From contig NC_134832.1 in NCBI RefSeq assembly GCF_004210375.1, positions 155,493,592 to 155,557,591 of the forward strand: a stretch of 64,000 bases of DNA. Direction: 5' to 3'. Position 1 is the stretch's first letter, and each line of letters begins with the position of its first letter. Positions 10,360 to 28,300 of this stretch are shown here, piece by piece. The translations under genes and the position numbers were made by a program. The notes beneath the pieces were generated by a model. It saw only the letters and a program-made list of their open reading frames with translations. It searched no databases and was not told the DNA's origin. The stretch is from Tachypleus tridentatus. Taxonomy: Eukaryota > Arthropoda > Merostomata > Xiphosura > Limulidae.

Positions 10360-13300
10360 TATTAAATAATGTATACACGAATACACGAAAACCTCAGTCG
10401 ATATATTAAATAATGTATGAATACACGAAAACCTCAGTCGATATATTAAATAATGTATGAATACACGAAAACCTCAGTCGATATATTAAATAATGTATGA
10501 ATACACGAAAACCTCAGTCGATATATTAAATAATGTATGAATACACGAAAACCTCAGTCGATATATTAAATAATGTATGAATACACGAAAATCACACGAA
10601 AACCTCAGTCGATATATTAAATAATGTATGAATACACGAAAACCTCAGTCGATATATTAAATAATGTATGAATACACGAAAACCTCAGTCGATATATTAA
10701 ATAATGTATGAATACACGAAAACCTCAGTCGATATATTAAATAATGTATGAATACACGAAAACCTCAGTCGATATATTAAATAATGTATGAATACACGAA
10801 AACCTCAGTCGATATATTAAATAATGTATGAATACACGAATACAAAACCTCAGTCGATATATTAAATAATGTATGAATACACGAAAACCTCAGTCGATAT
10901 ATTAAATAATGTATGAATACACGAAAACCTCAGTCGATATATTAAATAATGTATGAATACACGAAAACCTCAGTCGATATATTAAATAATGTATGAATAC
11001 ACCAAAACCTCAGTCGATATATTAAATAATGTATGAATACACGAAAACCTCAGTCGATATATTAAATAATGTATGAATACACGAAAACCTCAGTCGATAT
11101 ATTAAATAATGTATGAATACACGAAAACCTCAGTCGATATATTAAATAATGTATGAATACACGAAAACCTCAGTCGATATATTAAATAATGTATGAATAC
11201 ACGAAAACCTCAGTCGAATACACGAAACCTCAGTCGATATATTAAATAATGTATGAATACACGAAAACCTCAGTCGATATATTAAATAATGTATGAATAC
11301 ACGAAAACCTCAGTCGATATATTAAATAATGTATGAATCACGATATATATTAAATAATGTACGAATACAAAACCTCAGTCGATATATTAAATAATGTATG
11401 AATACACGAAAACCTCAGTCGATATATTAAATAATGTATGAATACACGAAAACCTCAGTCGATATATTAAATAATGTATGAATACACGAAAACCTCAGTC
11501 GATATATTAAATAATGTATGAATACACGAAAACCTCAGTCGATATATTAAATAATGTATGAATACACGAAAACCTCAGTCGATATATTAAATAATGTATG
11601 AATACACGAAAACCTCAGTCGATATATTAAATAATGTATGAATACACGAAAACCTCAGTCGATATATTAAATAATGTATGAATACACGAAAACCTCAGTC
11701 GATATATTAAATAATGTATGAATACACGAAAACCTCAGTCGATATATTAAATAATGTATGAATACACGAAAACCTCAGTCGATATATTAAATAATGTATG
11801 AATACACGAAAACCTCAGTCGATATATTAAATAATGTATGAATACACGAAAACCTCAGTCGATATATTAAATAATGTATGAATACACGAAAACCTCAGTC
11901 GATATATTAAATAATGTATGAATACACGAAAACCTCAGTCGATATATTAAATAATGTATGAATACACGAAAACCTCAGTCGATATATTAAATAATGTATG
12001 AATACACGAAAACCTCAGTCGATATATTAAATAATGTATGAATACACGAAAACCTCAGTCGATATATTAAATAATGTATGAATACACGAAAACCTCAGTC
12101 GATATATTAAATAATGTATGAATACACGAAAACCTCAGTCGATATATTAAATAATGTATGAATACACGAAAACCTCAGTCGATATATTAAATAATGTATG
12201 AATACACGAAAACCTCAGTCGATATATTAAATAATGTATGAATACACGAAAACCTCAGTCGATATATTAAATAATGTATGAATACACGAAAACCTCAGTC
12301 GATATATTAAATAATGTATGAATACACGAAAACCTCAGTCGATATATTAAATAATGTATGAATACACGAAAACCTCAGTCGATATATTAAATAATGTATG
12401 AATACACGATATATTAAATAATGTATGAATACAAAACCTCAGTCGATATATTAAATAATGTATGAATACACGAAAACCTCAGTCGATATATTAAATAATG
12501 TATGAATACACGAAAACCTCAGTCGATATATTAAATAATGTATGAATACACGAAAACCTCAGTCGATATATTAAATAATGTATGAATACACGAAAACCTC
12601 AGTCGATATATTAAATAATGTATGAATACACGAAAACCTCAGTCGATATATTAAATAATGTATGAATACACGAAAACCTCAGTCGATATATTAAATAATG
12701 TATGAATACACGAAAACCTCAGTCGATGAATACCTCAGTATAATAAAATGTATGAATACACGAAAACCTCAGTCGATATATTAAATAATGTATGAATACA
12801 CGAAAACCTCAGTCGATGTATTAAATAATGTATGAATACACGAAAACCTCAGTCGATATATTAAATAATGTATGAATACACGAAAACCTCAGTCGATATA
12901 TTAAATAATGTATGAATACACGAAAACCTCAGTCGATATATTAAATAATGTATGAATACACGAAAACCTCAGTCGATATATTAAATAATGTATGAATACA
13001 CGAAAACCTCAGTCGATATATTAAATAATGTATGAATACACGAAAACCTCAGTCGATATATTAAATAATGTATGAATACACGAAAACCTCAGTCGATATA
13101 TTAAATAATGTATGAATACACGAAAACCTCAGTCGATATATTAAATAATGTATGAATACACGAAAACCCAGTCGATATATTAAATAATGTATGAATACAC
13201 GAAAACCTCAGTCGATATATTAAATAATGTATGAATACACGAAAACCTCAGTCGATATATTAAATAATGTATGAATACACGAAAACCTCAGTCGATATAT

Positions 13301-16300
13301 TAAATAATGTATGAATACACGAAAACCTCAGTCGATATATTAAATAATGTATGAATACACGAAAACCTCAGTCGATATATTAAATAATGTATGAATACAC
13401 GAAAACCTCAGTCGATATATATTAAATAACCTCAGTGTATGAATACACGAAAACCTCAGTCGATATATTAAATAATGTATGAATACACGAAAACCTCAGT
13501 CGATATATTAAATAATGTATGAATACACGAAAACCTCAGTCGATATATTAAATAATGTATGAATACACGAAAACCTCAGTCGATATATTAAATAATGTAT
13601 GAATACACGAAAACCTCAGTCGATATATTAAATAATGTATGAATACACGAAAACCTCAGTCGATATATTAAATAATGTATGAATACACGAAAACCTCAGT
13701 CGATATATTAAATAATGTATGAATACACGAAAACCTCAGTCGATATATTAAATAATGTATGAATACACGAAAACCTCAGTCGATATATTAAATAATGTAT
13801 GAATACACGAAAACCTCAGTCGATATATTAAATAATGTATGAATACACGAAAACCTCAGTCGATATATTAAATAATGTATGAATACACGAAAACCTCAGT
13901 CGATATATTAAATAATGTATGAATACACGAAAACCTCAGTCGATATATTAAATAATGTATGAATACACGAAAACCTCAGTCGATATATTAAATAATGTAT
14001 GAATACACGAAAACCTCAGTCGATATATTAAATAATGTATGAATACACGAAAACCTCAGTCGATATATTAAATAATGTATGAATACACGAAAACCTCAGT
14101 CGATATATTAAATAATGTATGAATACACGAAAACCTCACGATATATTAAATAATGTATGAAAACCTCAGTCGATATATTAAATAATGTATGAATACACGA
14201 AAACCTCAGTCGATATATTAAATAATGTATGAATACACGAAAACCTCAGTCGATATATTAAATAATGTATGAATACACGAAAACCTCAGTCGATATATTA
14301 AATAATGTATGAATACACGAAAACCTCAGTCGATATATTAAATAATGTATGAATACACGAAAACCTCAGTCGATATATTAAATAATGTATGAATACACGA
14401 AAACCTCAGTCGATATATTAAATAATGTATGAATACACGAAAACCTCAGTCGATATATTAAATAATGTATGAATACACGAAAACCTCAGTCGATATATTA
14501 AATAATGTATGAATACACGAAAACCTCAGTCGATATATTAAATAATGTATGAATACACGAAAACCTCAGTCGATATATTAAATAATGTATGAATACACGA
14601 AAACCTCAGTCGATATATTAAATAATGTATGAATACACGAAAACCTCAGTCGATATATTAAATAATGTATGAATACACGAAAACCTCAGTCGATATATTA
14701 AATAATGTATGAATACACGAAAACCTCAGTCGATATATTAAATAATGTATGAATACACGAAAACCTCAGTCGATATATTAAATAATGTATGAATACACGA
14801 AAACCTCAGTCGATATATTAAATAATGTATGAATACACGAAAACCTCAGTCGATATATTAAATAATGTATGAATACACGAAAACCTCAGTCGATATATTA
14901 AATAATGTATGAATACACGTATGAAACCTCAGTCGATATATTAAATAATGTATGAATACACGAAAACCTCAGTCGATATATTAAATAATGTATGAATACA
15001 CGAAAACCTCAGTCGATATATTAAATAATGTATGAATACACGAAAACCTCAGTCGATATATTAAATAATGTATGAATACACGAAAACCTCAGTCGATATA
15101 TTAAATAATGTATGAATACACGAAAACCTCAGTCGATATATTAAATAATGTATGAATACACGAAAACCTCAGTCGATATATTAAATAATGTATGAATACA
15201 CGAAAACCTCAGTCGATATATTAAATAATGTATGAATACACGAAAACCTCAGTCGATATATTAAATAATGTATGAATACACGAAAACCTCAGTCGATATA
15301 TTAAATAATGTATGAATACACGAAAACCTCAGTCGATATATTAAATAATGTATGAATACACGAAAACCTCAGTCGATATATTAAATAATGTATGAATACA
15401 CGAAAACCTCAGTCGATATATTAAATAATGTATGAATACACGAAAACCTCAGTCGATATATTAAATAATGTATGAATACACGAAAACCTCAGTCGATATA
15501 TTAAATAATGTATGAATACACGAAAACCTCAGTCGATATATTAAATAATGTATGAATACACGAAAACCTCAGTCGATATATTAAATAATGTATGAATACA
15601 CGAAAACCTCAGTCGATATATTAAATAATGTATGAATACACGAAAACCTCAGTCGATATATTAAATAATGTATGAATACACGAAAACCTCAGTCGATATA
15701 TTAAATAATGTATGAATACACGAAAACCTCAGTCGATATATTAAATAATGTATGAATACACGAAAACCTCAGTCGATATATTAAATAATGTATGAATACA
15801 CGAAAACCTCAGTCGATATATTAAATAATGTATGAATACACGAAAACCTCAGTCGATATATTAAATAATGTATGAATACACGAAAACCTCAGTCGATATA
15901 TTAAATAATGTATGAATACACGAAAACCTCAGTCGATATATTAAATAATGTATGAATACACGAAAACCTCAGTCGATATATTAAATAATGTATGAATACA
16001 CGAAAACCTCAGTCGATATATTAAATAATGTATGAATACACGAAAACCTCAGTCGATATATTAAATAATGTATGAATACACGAAAACCTCAGTCGATATA
16101 TTAAATAATGTATGAATACACGAAAACCTCAGTCGATATATTAAATAATGTATGAATACACGAAAACCTCAGTCGATATATTAAATAATGTATGAATACA
16201 CGAAAACCTCAGTCGATATATTAAATAATGTATGAATACACGAAAACCTCAGTCGATATATTAAATAATGTATGAATACACGAAAACCTCCTCAGTCGAT

Positions 16301-19300
16301 ATATTAAATAATGTATGAATACACGAAAACCTCAGTCGATATATTAAATAATGTATGAATACACGAAAACCTCAGTCGATATATTAAATAATGTATGAAT
16401 ACACGAAAACCTCAGTCGATATATTAAATAATGTATGAATACACGAAAACCTCAGTCGATATATTAAATAATGTATGAATACACGAAAACCTCAGTCGAT
16501 ATATTAAATAATGTATGAATACACGAAAACCTCAGTCGATATATTAAATAATGTATGAATACACGAAAACCTCAGTCGATATATTAAATAATGTATGAAT
16601 ACACGAAAACCTCAGTCGATATATTAAATAATGTATGAATACACGAAAACCTCAGTCGATATATTAAATAATGTATGAATACACGAAAACCTCAGTCGAT
16701 ATATTAAATAATGTATGAATACACGAAAACCTCAGTCGATATATTAAATAATGTATGAATACACGAAAACCTCAGTCGATATATTAAATAATGTATGAAT
16801 ACACGAAAACCTCAGTCGATATATTAAATAATGTATGAATACACGAAAACCTCAGTCGATATATTAAATAATGTATGAATACACGAAAACCTCAGTCGAT
16901 ATTAAATAATGTATGAATACACGAAACCCTCAGTCGATATATTAAATAATGTATGAATACACGAAAACCTCAGTCGATATATTAAATAATGTATGAATAC
17001 ACGAAAACCTCAGTCGATATATTAAATAATGTATGAATACACGAAAACCTCAGTCGATATATTAAATAATGTATGAATACACGAAAACCTCAGTCGATAT
17101 ATTAAATAATGTATGAATACACGAAAACCTCAGTCGATATATTAAATAATGTATGAATACACGAAAACCTCAGTCGATATATTAAATAATGTATGAATAC
17201 ACGAAAACCTCAGTCGATATATTAAATAATGTATGAATACACGAAAACCTCAGTCGATATATTAAATAATGTATGAATACACGAAAACCTCAGTCGATAT
17301 ATTAAATAATGTATGAATACACGAAAACCTCAGTCGATATATTAAATAATGTATGAATACACGAAAACCTCAGTCGATATATTAAATAATGTATGAATAC
17401 ACGAAAACCTCAGTCGATATATTAAATAATGTATGAATACACGAAAACCTCAGTCGATATATTAAATAATGTATGAATACACGAAAACCTCAGTCGATAT
17501 ATTAAATAATGTATGAATACACGAAAACCTCAGTCGATATATTAAATAATGTATGAAAACCTCAGTCGATATATTAAATAATGTATGAATACACGAAAAC
17601 CTCAGTCGATATATTAAATAATGTATGAATACACGAAAACCTCAGTCGATATATTAAATAATGTATGAATACACGAAAACCTCAGTCGATATATTAAATA
17701 ATGTATGAATACACGAAAACCTCAGTCGATATATTAAATAATGTATGAATACACGAAAACCTCAGTCGATATATTAAATAATGTATGAATACACGAAAAC
17801 CTCAGTCGATATATTAAATAATGTATGAATACACGAAAACCTCAGTCGATATATTAAATAATGTATGAATACACGAAAACCTCAGTCGATATATTAAATA
17901 ATGTATGAATACACGAAAACCTCAGTCGATATATTAAATAATGTATGAATACACGAAAACCTCAGTCGATATATTAAATAATGTATGAATACACGAAAAC
18001 CTCAGTCGATATATTAAATAATGTATGAATACACGAAAACCTCAGTCGATATATTAAATAATGTATGAATACACGAAAACCTCAGTCGATATATTAAATA
18101 ATGTATGAATACACGAAAACCTCAGTCGATATATTAAATAATGTATGAATACACGAAAACCTCAGTCGATATATTAAATAATGTATGAATACACGAAAAC
18201 CTCAGTCGATATATTAAATAATGTATGAATACACGAAAACCTCAGTCGATATATTAAATAATGTATGAATACACGAAAACCTCAGTCGATATATTAAATA
18301 ATGTATGAATACACGAAAACCTCAGTCGATATATTAAATAATGTATGAATACACGAAAACCTCAGTCGATATATTAAATAATGTATGAATACACGAAAAC
18401 CTCAGTCGATATATTAAATAATGTATGAATACACGAAAACCTCAGTCGATATATTAAATAATGTATGAATACACGAAAACCTCAGTCGATATATTAAATA
18501 ATGTATGAATACACGAAAACCTCAGTCGATATATTAAATAATGTATGAATACACGAAAACCTCAGTCGATATATTAAATAATGTATGAATACACGAAAAC
18601 CTCAGTCGATATATTAAATAATGTATGAATACACGAAAACCTCAGTCGATATATTAAATAATGTATGAATACACGAAAACCTCAGTCGATATATTAAATA
18701 ATGTATGAATACACGAAAACCTCAGTCGATATATTAAATAATGTATGAATACACCAAAACCTCAGTCGATATATTAAATAATGTATGAATACACGAAAAC
18801 CTCAGTCGATATATTATATAATGTATGAATACACGAAAACCTCAGTCGATATATTAAATAATGAATACACGAAAACCTCAGTCGATATATTATGAATACA
18901 CGAAAACCTCAGTCGATATATTAAATAATGTATGAATACACGAAAACCTCAGTCGATATATTAAATAATGTATGAATACACGAAAACCTCAGTCGATATA
19001 TTAAATAATGTATGAATACACGAAAACCTCAGTCGATATATTAAATAATGTATGAATACACGAAAACCTCAGTCGATATATTAAATAATGTATGAATACA
19101 CGAAAACCTCAGTCGATATATTAAATAATGTATGAATACACGAAAACCTCAGTCGATATATTAAATAATGTATGAATACACGAAAACCTCAGTCGATATA
19201 TTAAATAATGTATGAATACACGAATACAAAACCTCAGTCGATATATTAAATAATGTATGAATACACGAAAAACCTCAGTCGATATATTAAATAATGTATG

Positions 19301-22300
19301 AATACACGAAAACCTCAGTCGATATATTAAATAATGTATGAATACACGAAAACCTCAGTCGATATATTAAATAATGTATGAATACACGAAAACCTCAGTC
19401 GATATATTAAATAATGTATGAATACACGAAAACCTCAGTCGATATATTAAATAATGTATGAATACACGAAAACCTCAGTCGATATATTAAATAATGTATG
19501 AATACACGAAAACCTCAGTCGATATATTAAATAATGTATGAATACACGAAAACCTCAGTCGATATATTAAATAATGTATGAATACACGAAAACCTCAGTC
19601 GATATATTAAATAATGTATGAATACACGAAAACCTCAGTCGATATATTAAATAATGTATGAATACACGAAAACCTCAGTCGATATATTAAATAATGTATG
19701 AATACACGAAAACCTCAGTCGATATATTAAATAATGTATGAATACACGAAAACCTCAGTCGATATATTAAATAATGTATGAATACACGAAAACCTCAGTC
19801 GATATATTAAATAATGTATGAATACACGAAAACCTCAGTCGATATATTAAATAATGTATGAATACACGAAAACCTCAGTCGATATATTAAATAATGTATG
19901 AATACACGAAAACCTCAGTCGATATATTAAATAATGTATGAATACACGAAAACCTCAGTCGATATATTAAATAATGTATGAATACACGAAAACCTCAGTC
20001 GATATATTAAATAATGTATGAATACACGAAAACCTCAGTCGATATATTAAATAATGTATGAATACACGAAAACCTCAGTCGATATATTAAATAATGTATG
20101 AATACACGAAAACCTCAGTCGATATATTAAATAATGTATGAATACACGAAAACCTCAGTCGATATATTAAATAATGTATGAATACACGAAAACCTCAGTC
20201 GATATATTAAATAATGTATGAATACACGAAAACCTCAGTCGATATATTAAATAATGTATGAATACACGAAAACCTCAGTCGATATATTAAATAATGTATG
20301 AATACACGAAAACCTCAGTCGATATATTAAATAATGTATGAATACACGAAAACCTCAGTCGATATATTAAATAATGTATGAATACACGAAAACCTCAGTC
20401 GATATATTAAATAATGTATGAATACACGAAAACCTCAGTCGATATATTAAATAATGTATGAATACACGAAAACCTCAGTCGATATATTAAATAATGTATG
20501 AATACACGAAAACCTCAGTCGATATATTAAATAATGTATGAATACACGAAAACCTCAGTCGATATATTAAATAATGTATGAATACACGAAAACTCAGTCG
20601 ATATATTAAATAATGTATGAATCGAAAACCTCATATATTAAATAATGTATGAATACACGAAAACCTCAGTCGATATATTAAATAATGTATGAATACACGA
20701 AAACCTCAGTCGATATATTAAATAATGTATGAATACACGAAAACCTCAGTCGATATATTAAATAATGTATGAATACACGAAAACCTCAGTCGATATATTA
20801 AATAATGTATGAATACACGAAAACCTCAGTCGATATATTAAATAATGTATGAATACACGAAAACCTCAGTCGATATATTAAATAATGTATGAATACACGA
20901 AAACCTCAGTCGATATATTAAATAATGTATGAATACACGAAAACCTCAGTCGATATATTAAATAATGTATGAATACACGAAAACCTCAGTCGATATATTA
21001 AATAATGTATGAATACACGAAAACCTCAGTCGATATATTAAATAATGTAAAAAACACGAAAACCTCAGTCTATATATTAAATAATGTATGAATACACGAT
21101 ATATTAAATAATGTATGAATACACGAAACCTCAGTCGATATATTAAATAATGTATGAATACACGAAAACCTCAGTCGATATATTAAATAATGTATGAATA
21201 CACGAAAACCTCAGTCGATATATTAAATAATGTATGAATACACGAAAACCTCAGTCGATATATTAAATAATGTATGAATACACGAAAACCTCAGTCGATA
21301 TATTAAATAATGTATGAATACACGAAAACCTCAGTCGATATATTAAATAATGTATGAATACACGAAAACCTCAGTCGATATATTAAATAATGTATGAATA
21401 CACGAAAACCCAGTCGATATATTAAATAATGTATGAATACACCAAAACCTCAGTCGATATATTAAATAATGTATGAATACACGAAAACCTCAGTCGATAT
21501 ATTAAATAATGTATGAATACACGAAAACCTCAGTCGATATATTAAATAATGTATGAATACATGAAAACCTCAGTCGATATATTAAATAATGTATGAATAC
21601 ACGAAAACCTCAGTCGATATATTAAATAATGTATGAATACACGAAAACCTCAGTCGATATATTAAATAATGTATGAATACACGAAAACCTCAGTCGATAT
21701 ATTAAATAATGTATGAATACACGAAAACCTCAGTCGATATATTAAATAATGTATGAATACACGAAAACCTCAGTCGATATATATATTAAATAATGTATGA
21801 ATACACGAAAACCTCAGTCGATATATTAAATAATGTATGAATACACGAAAACCTCAGTCGATATATTAAATAATGTATGAATACACGAAAACCTCAGTCG
21901 ATATATTAAATAATGTATGAATACACGAAAACCTCAGTCGATATATTAAATAATGTATGAATACACGAAAACCTCAGTCGATATATTAAATAATGTATGA
22001 ATACACGAAAACCTCAGTCGATATATTAAATAATGTATGAATACACGAAAACCTCAGTCGATATATTAAATAATGTATGAATACACGAAAACCTCAGTCG
22101 ATATATTAAATAATGTATGAATACACGAAAACCTCAGTCGATATATTAAATAATGTATGAATACACGAAAACCTCAGTCGATATATTAAATAATGTATGA
22201 ATACACGAAAACCCAGTCAGTCGATATATTAAATAATGTATGAATACACGAAAACCTCAGTCGATATATTAAATAATGTATGAATACACGAAAACCTCAG

Positions 22301-25300
22301 TCGATATATTAAATAATGTATGAATACACGAAAACCTCAGTCGATATATTAAATAATGTATGAATACACGAAAACCTCAGTCGATATATTAAATAATGTA
22401 TGAATACACGAAAACCTCAGTCGATATATTAAATAATGTATGAATACACGAAAACCTCAGTCGATATATTAAATAATGTATGAATACACGAAAACCTCAG
22501 TCGATATATTAAATAATGTATGAATACACGAAAACCTCAGTCGATATATTAAATAATGTATGAATACACGAAAACCTCAGTCGATATATTAAATAATGTA
22601 TGAATACACGAAAACCTCAGTCGATATATTAAATAATGTATGAATACACGAAAACCTCAGTCGATATATTAAATAATGTATGAATACACGAAAACCTCAG
22701 TCGATATATTAAATAATGTATGAATACACGAAAACCTCAGTCGATATATTAAATAATGTATGAATACACGAAAACCTCACGATATATTAAATAATGTATG
22801 AAAACCTCAGTCAGTCGATATATTAAATAATGTATGAATACACGAAAACCTCAGTCGATATATTAAATAATGTATGAATACACGAAAACCTCAGTCGATA
22901 TATTAAATAATGTATGAATACACGAAAACCTCAGTCGATATATTAAATAATGTATGAATACACGAAAACCTCAGTCGATATATTAAATAATGTATGAATA
23001 CACGAAAACCTCAGTCGATATATTAAATAATGTATGAATACACGAAAACCTCAGTCGATATATTAAATAATGTATGAATACACGAAAACCTCAGTCGATA
23101 TATTAAATAATGTATGAATACACGAAAACCTCAGTCGATATATTAAATAATGTATGAATACACGAAAACCTCAGTCGATATATTAAATAATGTATGAATA
23201 CACGAAAACCTCAGTCGATATATTAAATAATGTATGAATACACGAAAACCTCAGTCGATATATTAAATAATGTATGAATACACGAAAACCTCAGTCGATA
23301 TATTAAATAATGTATGAATACACGAAAACCTCAGTCGATATATTAAATAATGTATGAATACACGAAAACCTCAGTCGATATATTAAATAATGTATGAATA
23401 CACGAAAACCTCAGTCGATATATTAAATAATGTATGAATACAGTCGAAACGAAAACCTCAGTCGATATATTAAATAATGTATGAATACACGAAAACCTCA
23501 GTCGATATATTAAATAATGTATGAATACACGAAAACCTCAGTCGATATATTAAATAATGTATGAATACACGAAAACCTCAGTCGATATATTAAATAATGT
23601 ATGAATACACGAAAACCTCAGTCGATATATTAAATAATGTATGAATACACGAAAACCTCAGTCGATATATTAAATAATGTATGAATACACGAAAACCTCA
23701 GTCGATATATTAAATAATGTATGAATACACGAAAACCTCAGTCGATATATTAAATAATGTATGAATACACGAAAACCTCAGTCGATATATTAAATAATGT
23801 ATGAATACACGAAAACCTCAGTCGATATATTAAATAATGTATGAATACACGAAAACCTCAGTCGATATATTAAATAATGTATGAATACACGAAAACCTCA
23901 GTCGATATATTAAATAATGTATGAATACACGAAAACCTCAGTCGATATATTAAATAATGTATGAATACACGAAAACCTCAGTCGATATATTAAATAATGT
24001 ATGAATACACGAAAACCTCAGTCGATATATTAAATAATGTATGAATACACGAAAACCTCAGTCGATATATTAAATAATGTATGAATACACGAAAACCTCA
24101 GTCGATATATTAAATAATGTATGAATACACGAAACCTCAGTCGATATATTAAATAATGTATGAATACACGAAAACCTCAGTCGATATATTAAATAATGTA
24201 TGAATACACGAAAACCTCAGTCGATATATTAAATAATGTATGAATACACGAAAACCTCAGTCGATATATTAAATAATGTATGAATACACGAAAACCTCAG
24301 TCGATATATTAAATAATGTATGAATACACGAAAACCTCAGTCGATATATTAAATAATGTATGAATACACGAAAACCTCAGTCGATATATTAAATAATGTA
24401 TGAATACACGAAAACCTCAGTCGATATATTAAATAATGTATGAATACACGAAAACCTCAGTCGATATATTAAATAATGTATGAATACACGAAAACCTCAG
24501 TCGATATATTAAATAATGTATGAATACACGAAAACCTCAGTCGATATATTAAATAATGTATGAATACACGAAAACCTCAGTCGATATATTAAATAATGTA
24601 TGAATACACGAAAACCTCAGTCGATATATTAAATAATGTATGAATACACGAAAACCTCAGTCGATATATTAAATAATGTATGAATACACGAAAACCTCAG
24701 TCGATATATTAAATAATGTATGAATACACGAAAACCTCAGTCGATATATTAAATAATGTATGAATACACGAAAACCTCAGTCGATATATTAAATAATGTA
24801 TGAATACACGAAAACCTCAGTCGATATATTAAATAATGTATGAATACACGAAAACCTCAGTCGATATATTAAATAATGTATGAATACACGAAAACCTCAG
24901 TCGATATATTAAATAATGTATGAATACACGAAAACCTCAGTCGATATATTAAATAATGTATGAATACACGAAAACCTCAGTCGATATATTAAATAATGTA
25001 TGAATACACGAAAACCTCAGTCGATATATTAAATAATGTATGAATACACGAAAACCTCAGTCGATATATTAAATAATGTATGAATACACGAAAACCTCAG
25101 TCGATATATTAAATAATGTATGAATACACGAAAACCTCAGTCGATATATTAAATAATGTATGAATACACGAAAACCTCAGTCGATATATTAAATAATGTA
25201 TGAATACACGAAAACCTCAGTCGATATATTAAATAATGTATGAATACACGAAAACCTCAGTCGATATATTAAATAATGTATGAATACACGAAAACCTCAG

Positions 25301-28300
25301 TCGATATATTAAATAATGTATGAATACACGAAAACCTCAGTCGATATATTAAATAATGTATGAATACACGAAAACCTCAGTCGATATATTAAATAATGTA
25401 TGAATACACGAAAACCTCAGTCGATATATTAAATAATGTATGAATACACGAAAACCTCAGTCGATATATTAAATAATGTATGAATACACGAAAACCTCAG
25501 TCGATATATTAAATAATGTATGAATACACGAAAACCTCAGTCGATATATTAAATAATGTATGAATACACGAAAACCTCAGTCGATATATTAAATAATGTA
25601 TGAATACACGAAAACCTCAGTCGATATATTAAATAATGTATGAATACACGAAAACCTCAGTCGATATATTAAATAATGTATGAATACACGAAAACCTCAG
25701 TCGATATATTAAATAATGTATGAATACACGAAAACCTCAGTCGATATATTAAATAATGTATGAATACACGAAAACCTCAGTCGATATATTAAATAATGTA
25801 TGAATACACGAAAACCTCAGTCGATATATTAAATAATGTATGAATACACGAAAACCTCAGTCGATATATTAAATAATGTATGAATACACGAAAACCTCAG
25901 TCGATATATTAAATAATGTATGAATACACGAAAACCTCAGTCGATATATTAAATAATGTATGAATACACGAAAACCTCAGTCGATATATTAAATAATGTA
26001 TGAATACACGAAAACCTCAGTCGATATATTAAATAATGTATGAATACACGAAAACCTCAGTCGATATATTAAATAATGTATGAATACACGAAAACCTCAG
26101 TCGATATATTAAATAATGTATGAATACACGAAAACCTCAGTCGATATATTAAATAATGTATGAATACACGAAAACCTCAGTCGATATATTAAATAATGTA
26201 TGAATACACGAAAACCTCAGTCGATATATTAAATAATGTATGAATACACGAAAACCTCAGTCGATATATTAAATAATGTATGAATACACGAAAACCTCAG
26301 TCGATATATTAAATAATGTATGAATACACGAAAACCTCAGTCGATATATTAAATAATGTATGAATACACGAAAACCTCAGTCGATATATTAAATAATGTA
26401 TGAATACACGAAAACCTCAGTCGATATATTAAATAATGTATGAATACACGAAAACCTCAGTCGATATATTAAATAATGTATGAATACACGAAAACCTCAG
26501 TCGATATATTAAATAATGTATGAATACACGAAAACCTCAGTCGATATATTAAATAATGTATGAATACACGAAAACCTCAGTCGATATATTAAATAATGTA
26601 TGAATACACGAAAACCTCAGTCGATATATTAAATAATGTATGAATACACGAAAACCTCAGTCGATATATTAAATAATGTATGAATACACGAAAACCTCAG
26701 TCGATATATTAAATAATGTATGAATACACGAATACAAAACCTCAGTCGATATATTAAATAATGTATGAATACACGAAAACCTCAGTCGATATATTAAATA
26801 ATGTATGAATACACGAAAACCTCAGTCGATATATTAAATAATGTATGAATACACGAAAACCTCAGTCGATATATTAAATAATGTATGAATACACGAAAAC
26901 CTCAGTCGATATATTAAATAATGTATGAATACACGAAAACCTCAGTCGATATATTAAATAATGTATGAATACACGAAAACCTCAGTCGATATATTAAATA
27001 ATGTATGAATACACGAAAACCTCAGTCGATATATTAAATAATGTATGAATACACGAAAACCTCCGATATATTAAATAATGTATGAATACAGTCAGATATA
27101 TTAAATAATGTATGAATACACGAAAACCTCAGTCGATATATTAAATAATGTATGAATACACGAAAACCTCAGTCGATATATTAAATAATGTATGAATACA
27201 CGAAAACCTCAGTCGATATATTAAATAATGTATGAATACACGAAAACCTCAGTCGATATATTAAATAATGTATGAATACACGAAAACCTCAGTCGATATA
27301 TTAAATAATGTATGAATACACGAAAACCTCAGTCGATATATTAAATAATGTATGAATACACGAAAACCTCAGTCGATATATTAAATAATGTATGAATACA
27401 CGAAAACCTCAGTCGATATATTAAATAATGTATGAATACACGAAAACCTCAGTCGATATATTAAATAATGTATGAATACACGAAAACCTCAGTCGATATA
27501 TTAAATAATGTATGAATACACGAAAACCTCAGTCGATATATTAAATAATGTATGAATACACGAAAACCTCAGTCGATATATTAAATAATGTATGAATACA
27601 CGAAAACCTCAGTCGATATATTAAATAATGTATGAATACACGAAAACCTCAGTCGATATATTAAATAATGTATGAATACACGAAAACCTCAGTCGATATA
27701 TTAAATAATGTATGAATACACGAAAACCTCAGTCGATATATTAAATAATGTATGAATACACGAAAACCTCAGTCGATATATTAAATAATGTATGAATACA
27801 CGAAAACCTCAGTCGATATATTAAATAATGTATGAATACACGAAAACCTCAGTCGATATATTAAATAATGTATGAATACACGAAAACCTCAGTCGATATA
27901 TTAAATAATGTATGAATACACGAATACAAAACCTCAGTCGATATATTAAATAATGTATGAATACACGAAAACCTCAGTCGATATATTAAATAATGTATGA
28001 ATACACCAAAACCTCAGTCGATATATTAAATAATGTATGAATACACGAAAACCTCAGTCGATATATTAAATAATGTATGAATACACGAAAACCCTCAGTC
28101 GATATATTAAATAATGTATGAATACACGAAAACCTCAGTCGATATATTAAATAATGTATGAATACACCAAAACCTCAGTCGATATATTAAATAATGTATG
28201 AATACACGAAAACCTCAGTCGATATATTAAATAATGTATGAATACACGAAAACCTCAGTCGATATATTAAATAATGTATGAATACACGAAAACCTCAGTC

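Noticed and set aside
9800-10386. Open frames of 170-189 codons across the gap
   Set aside because: They consist of N; no sequence supports them.
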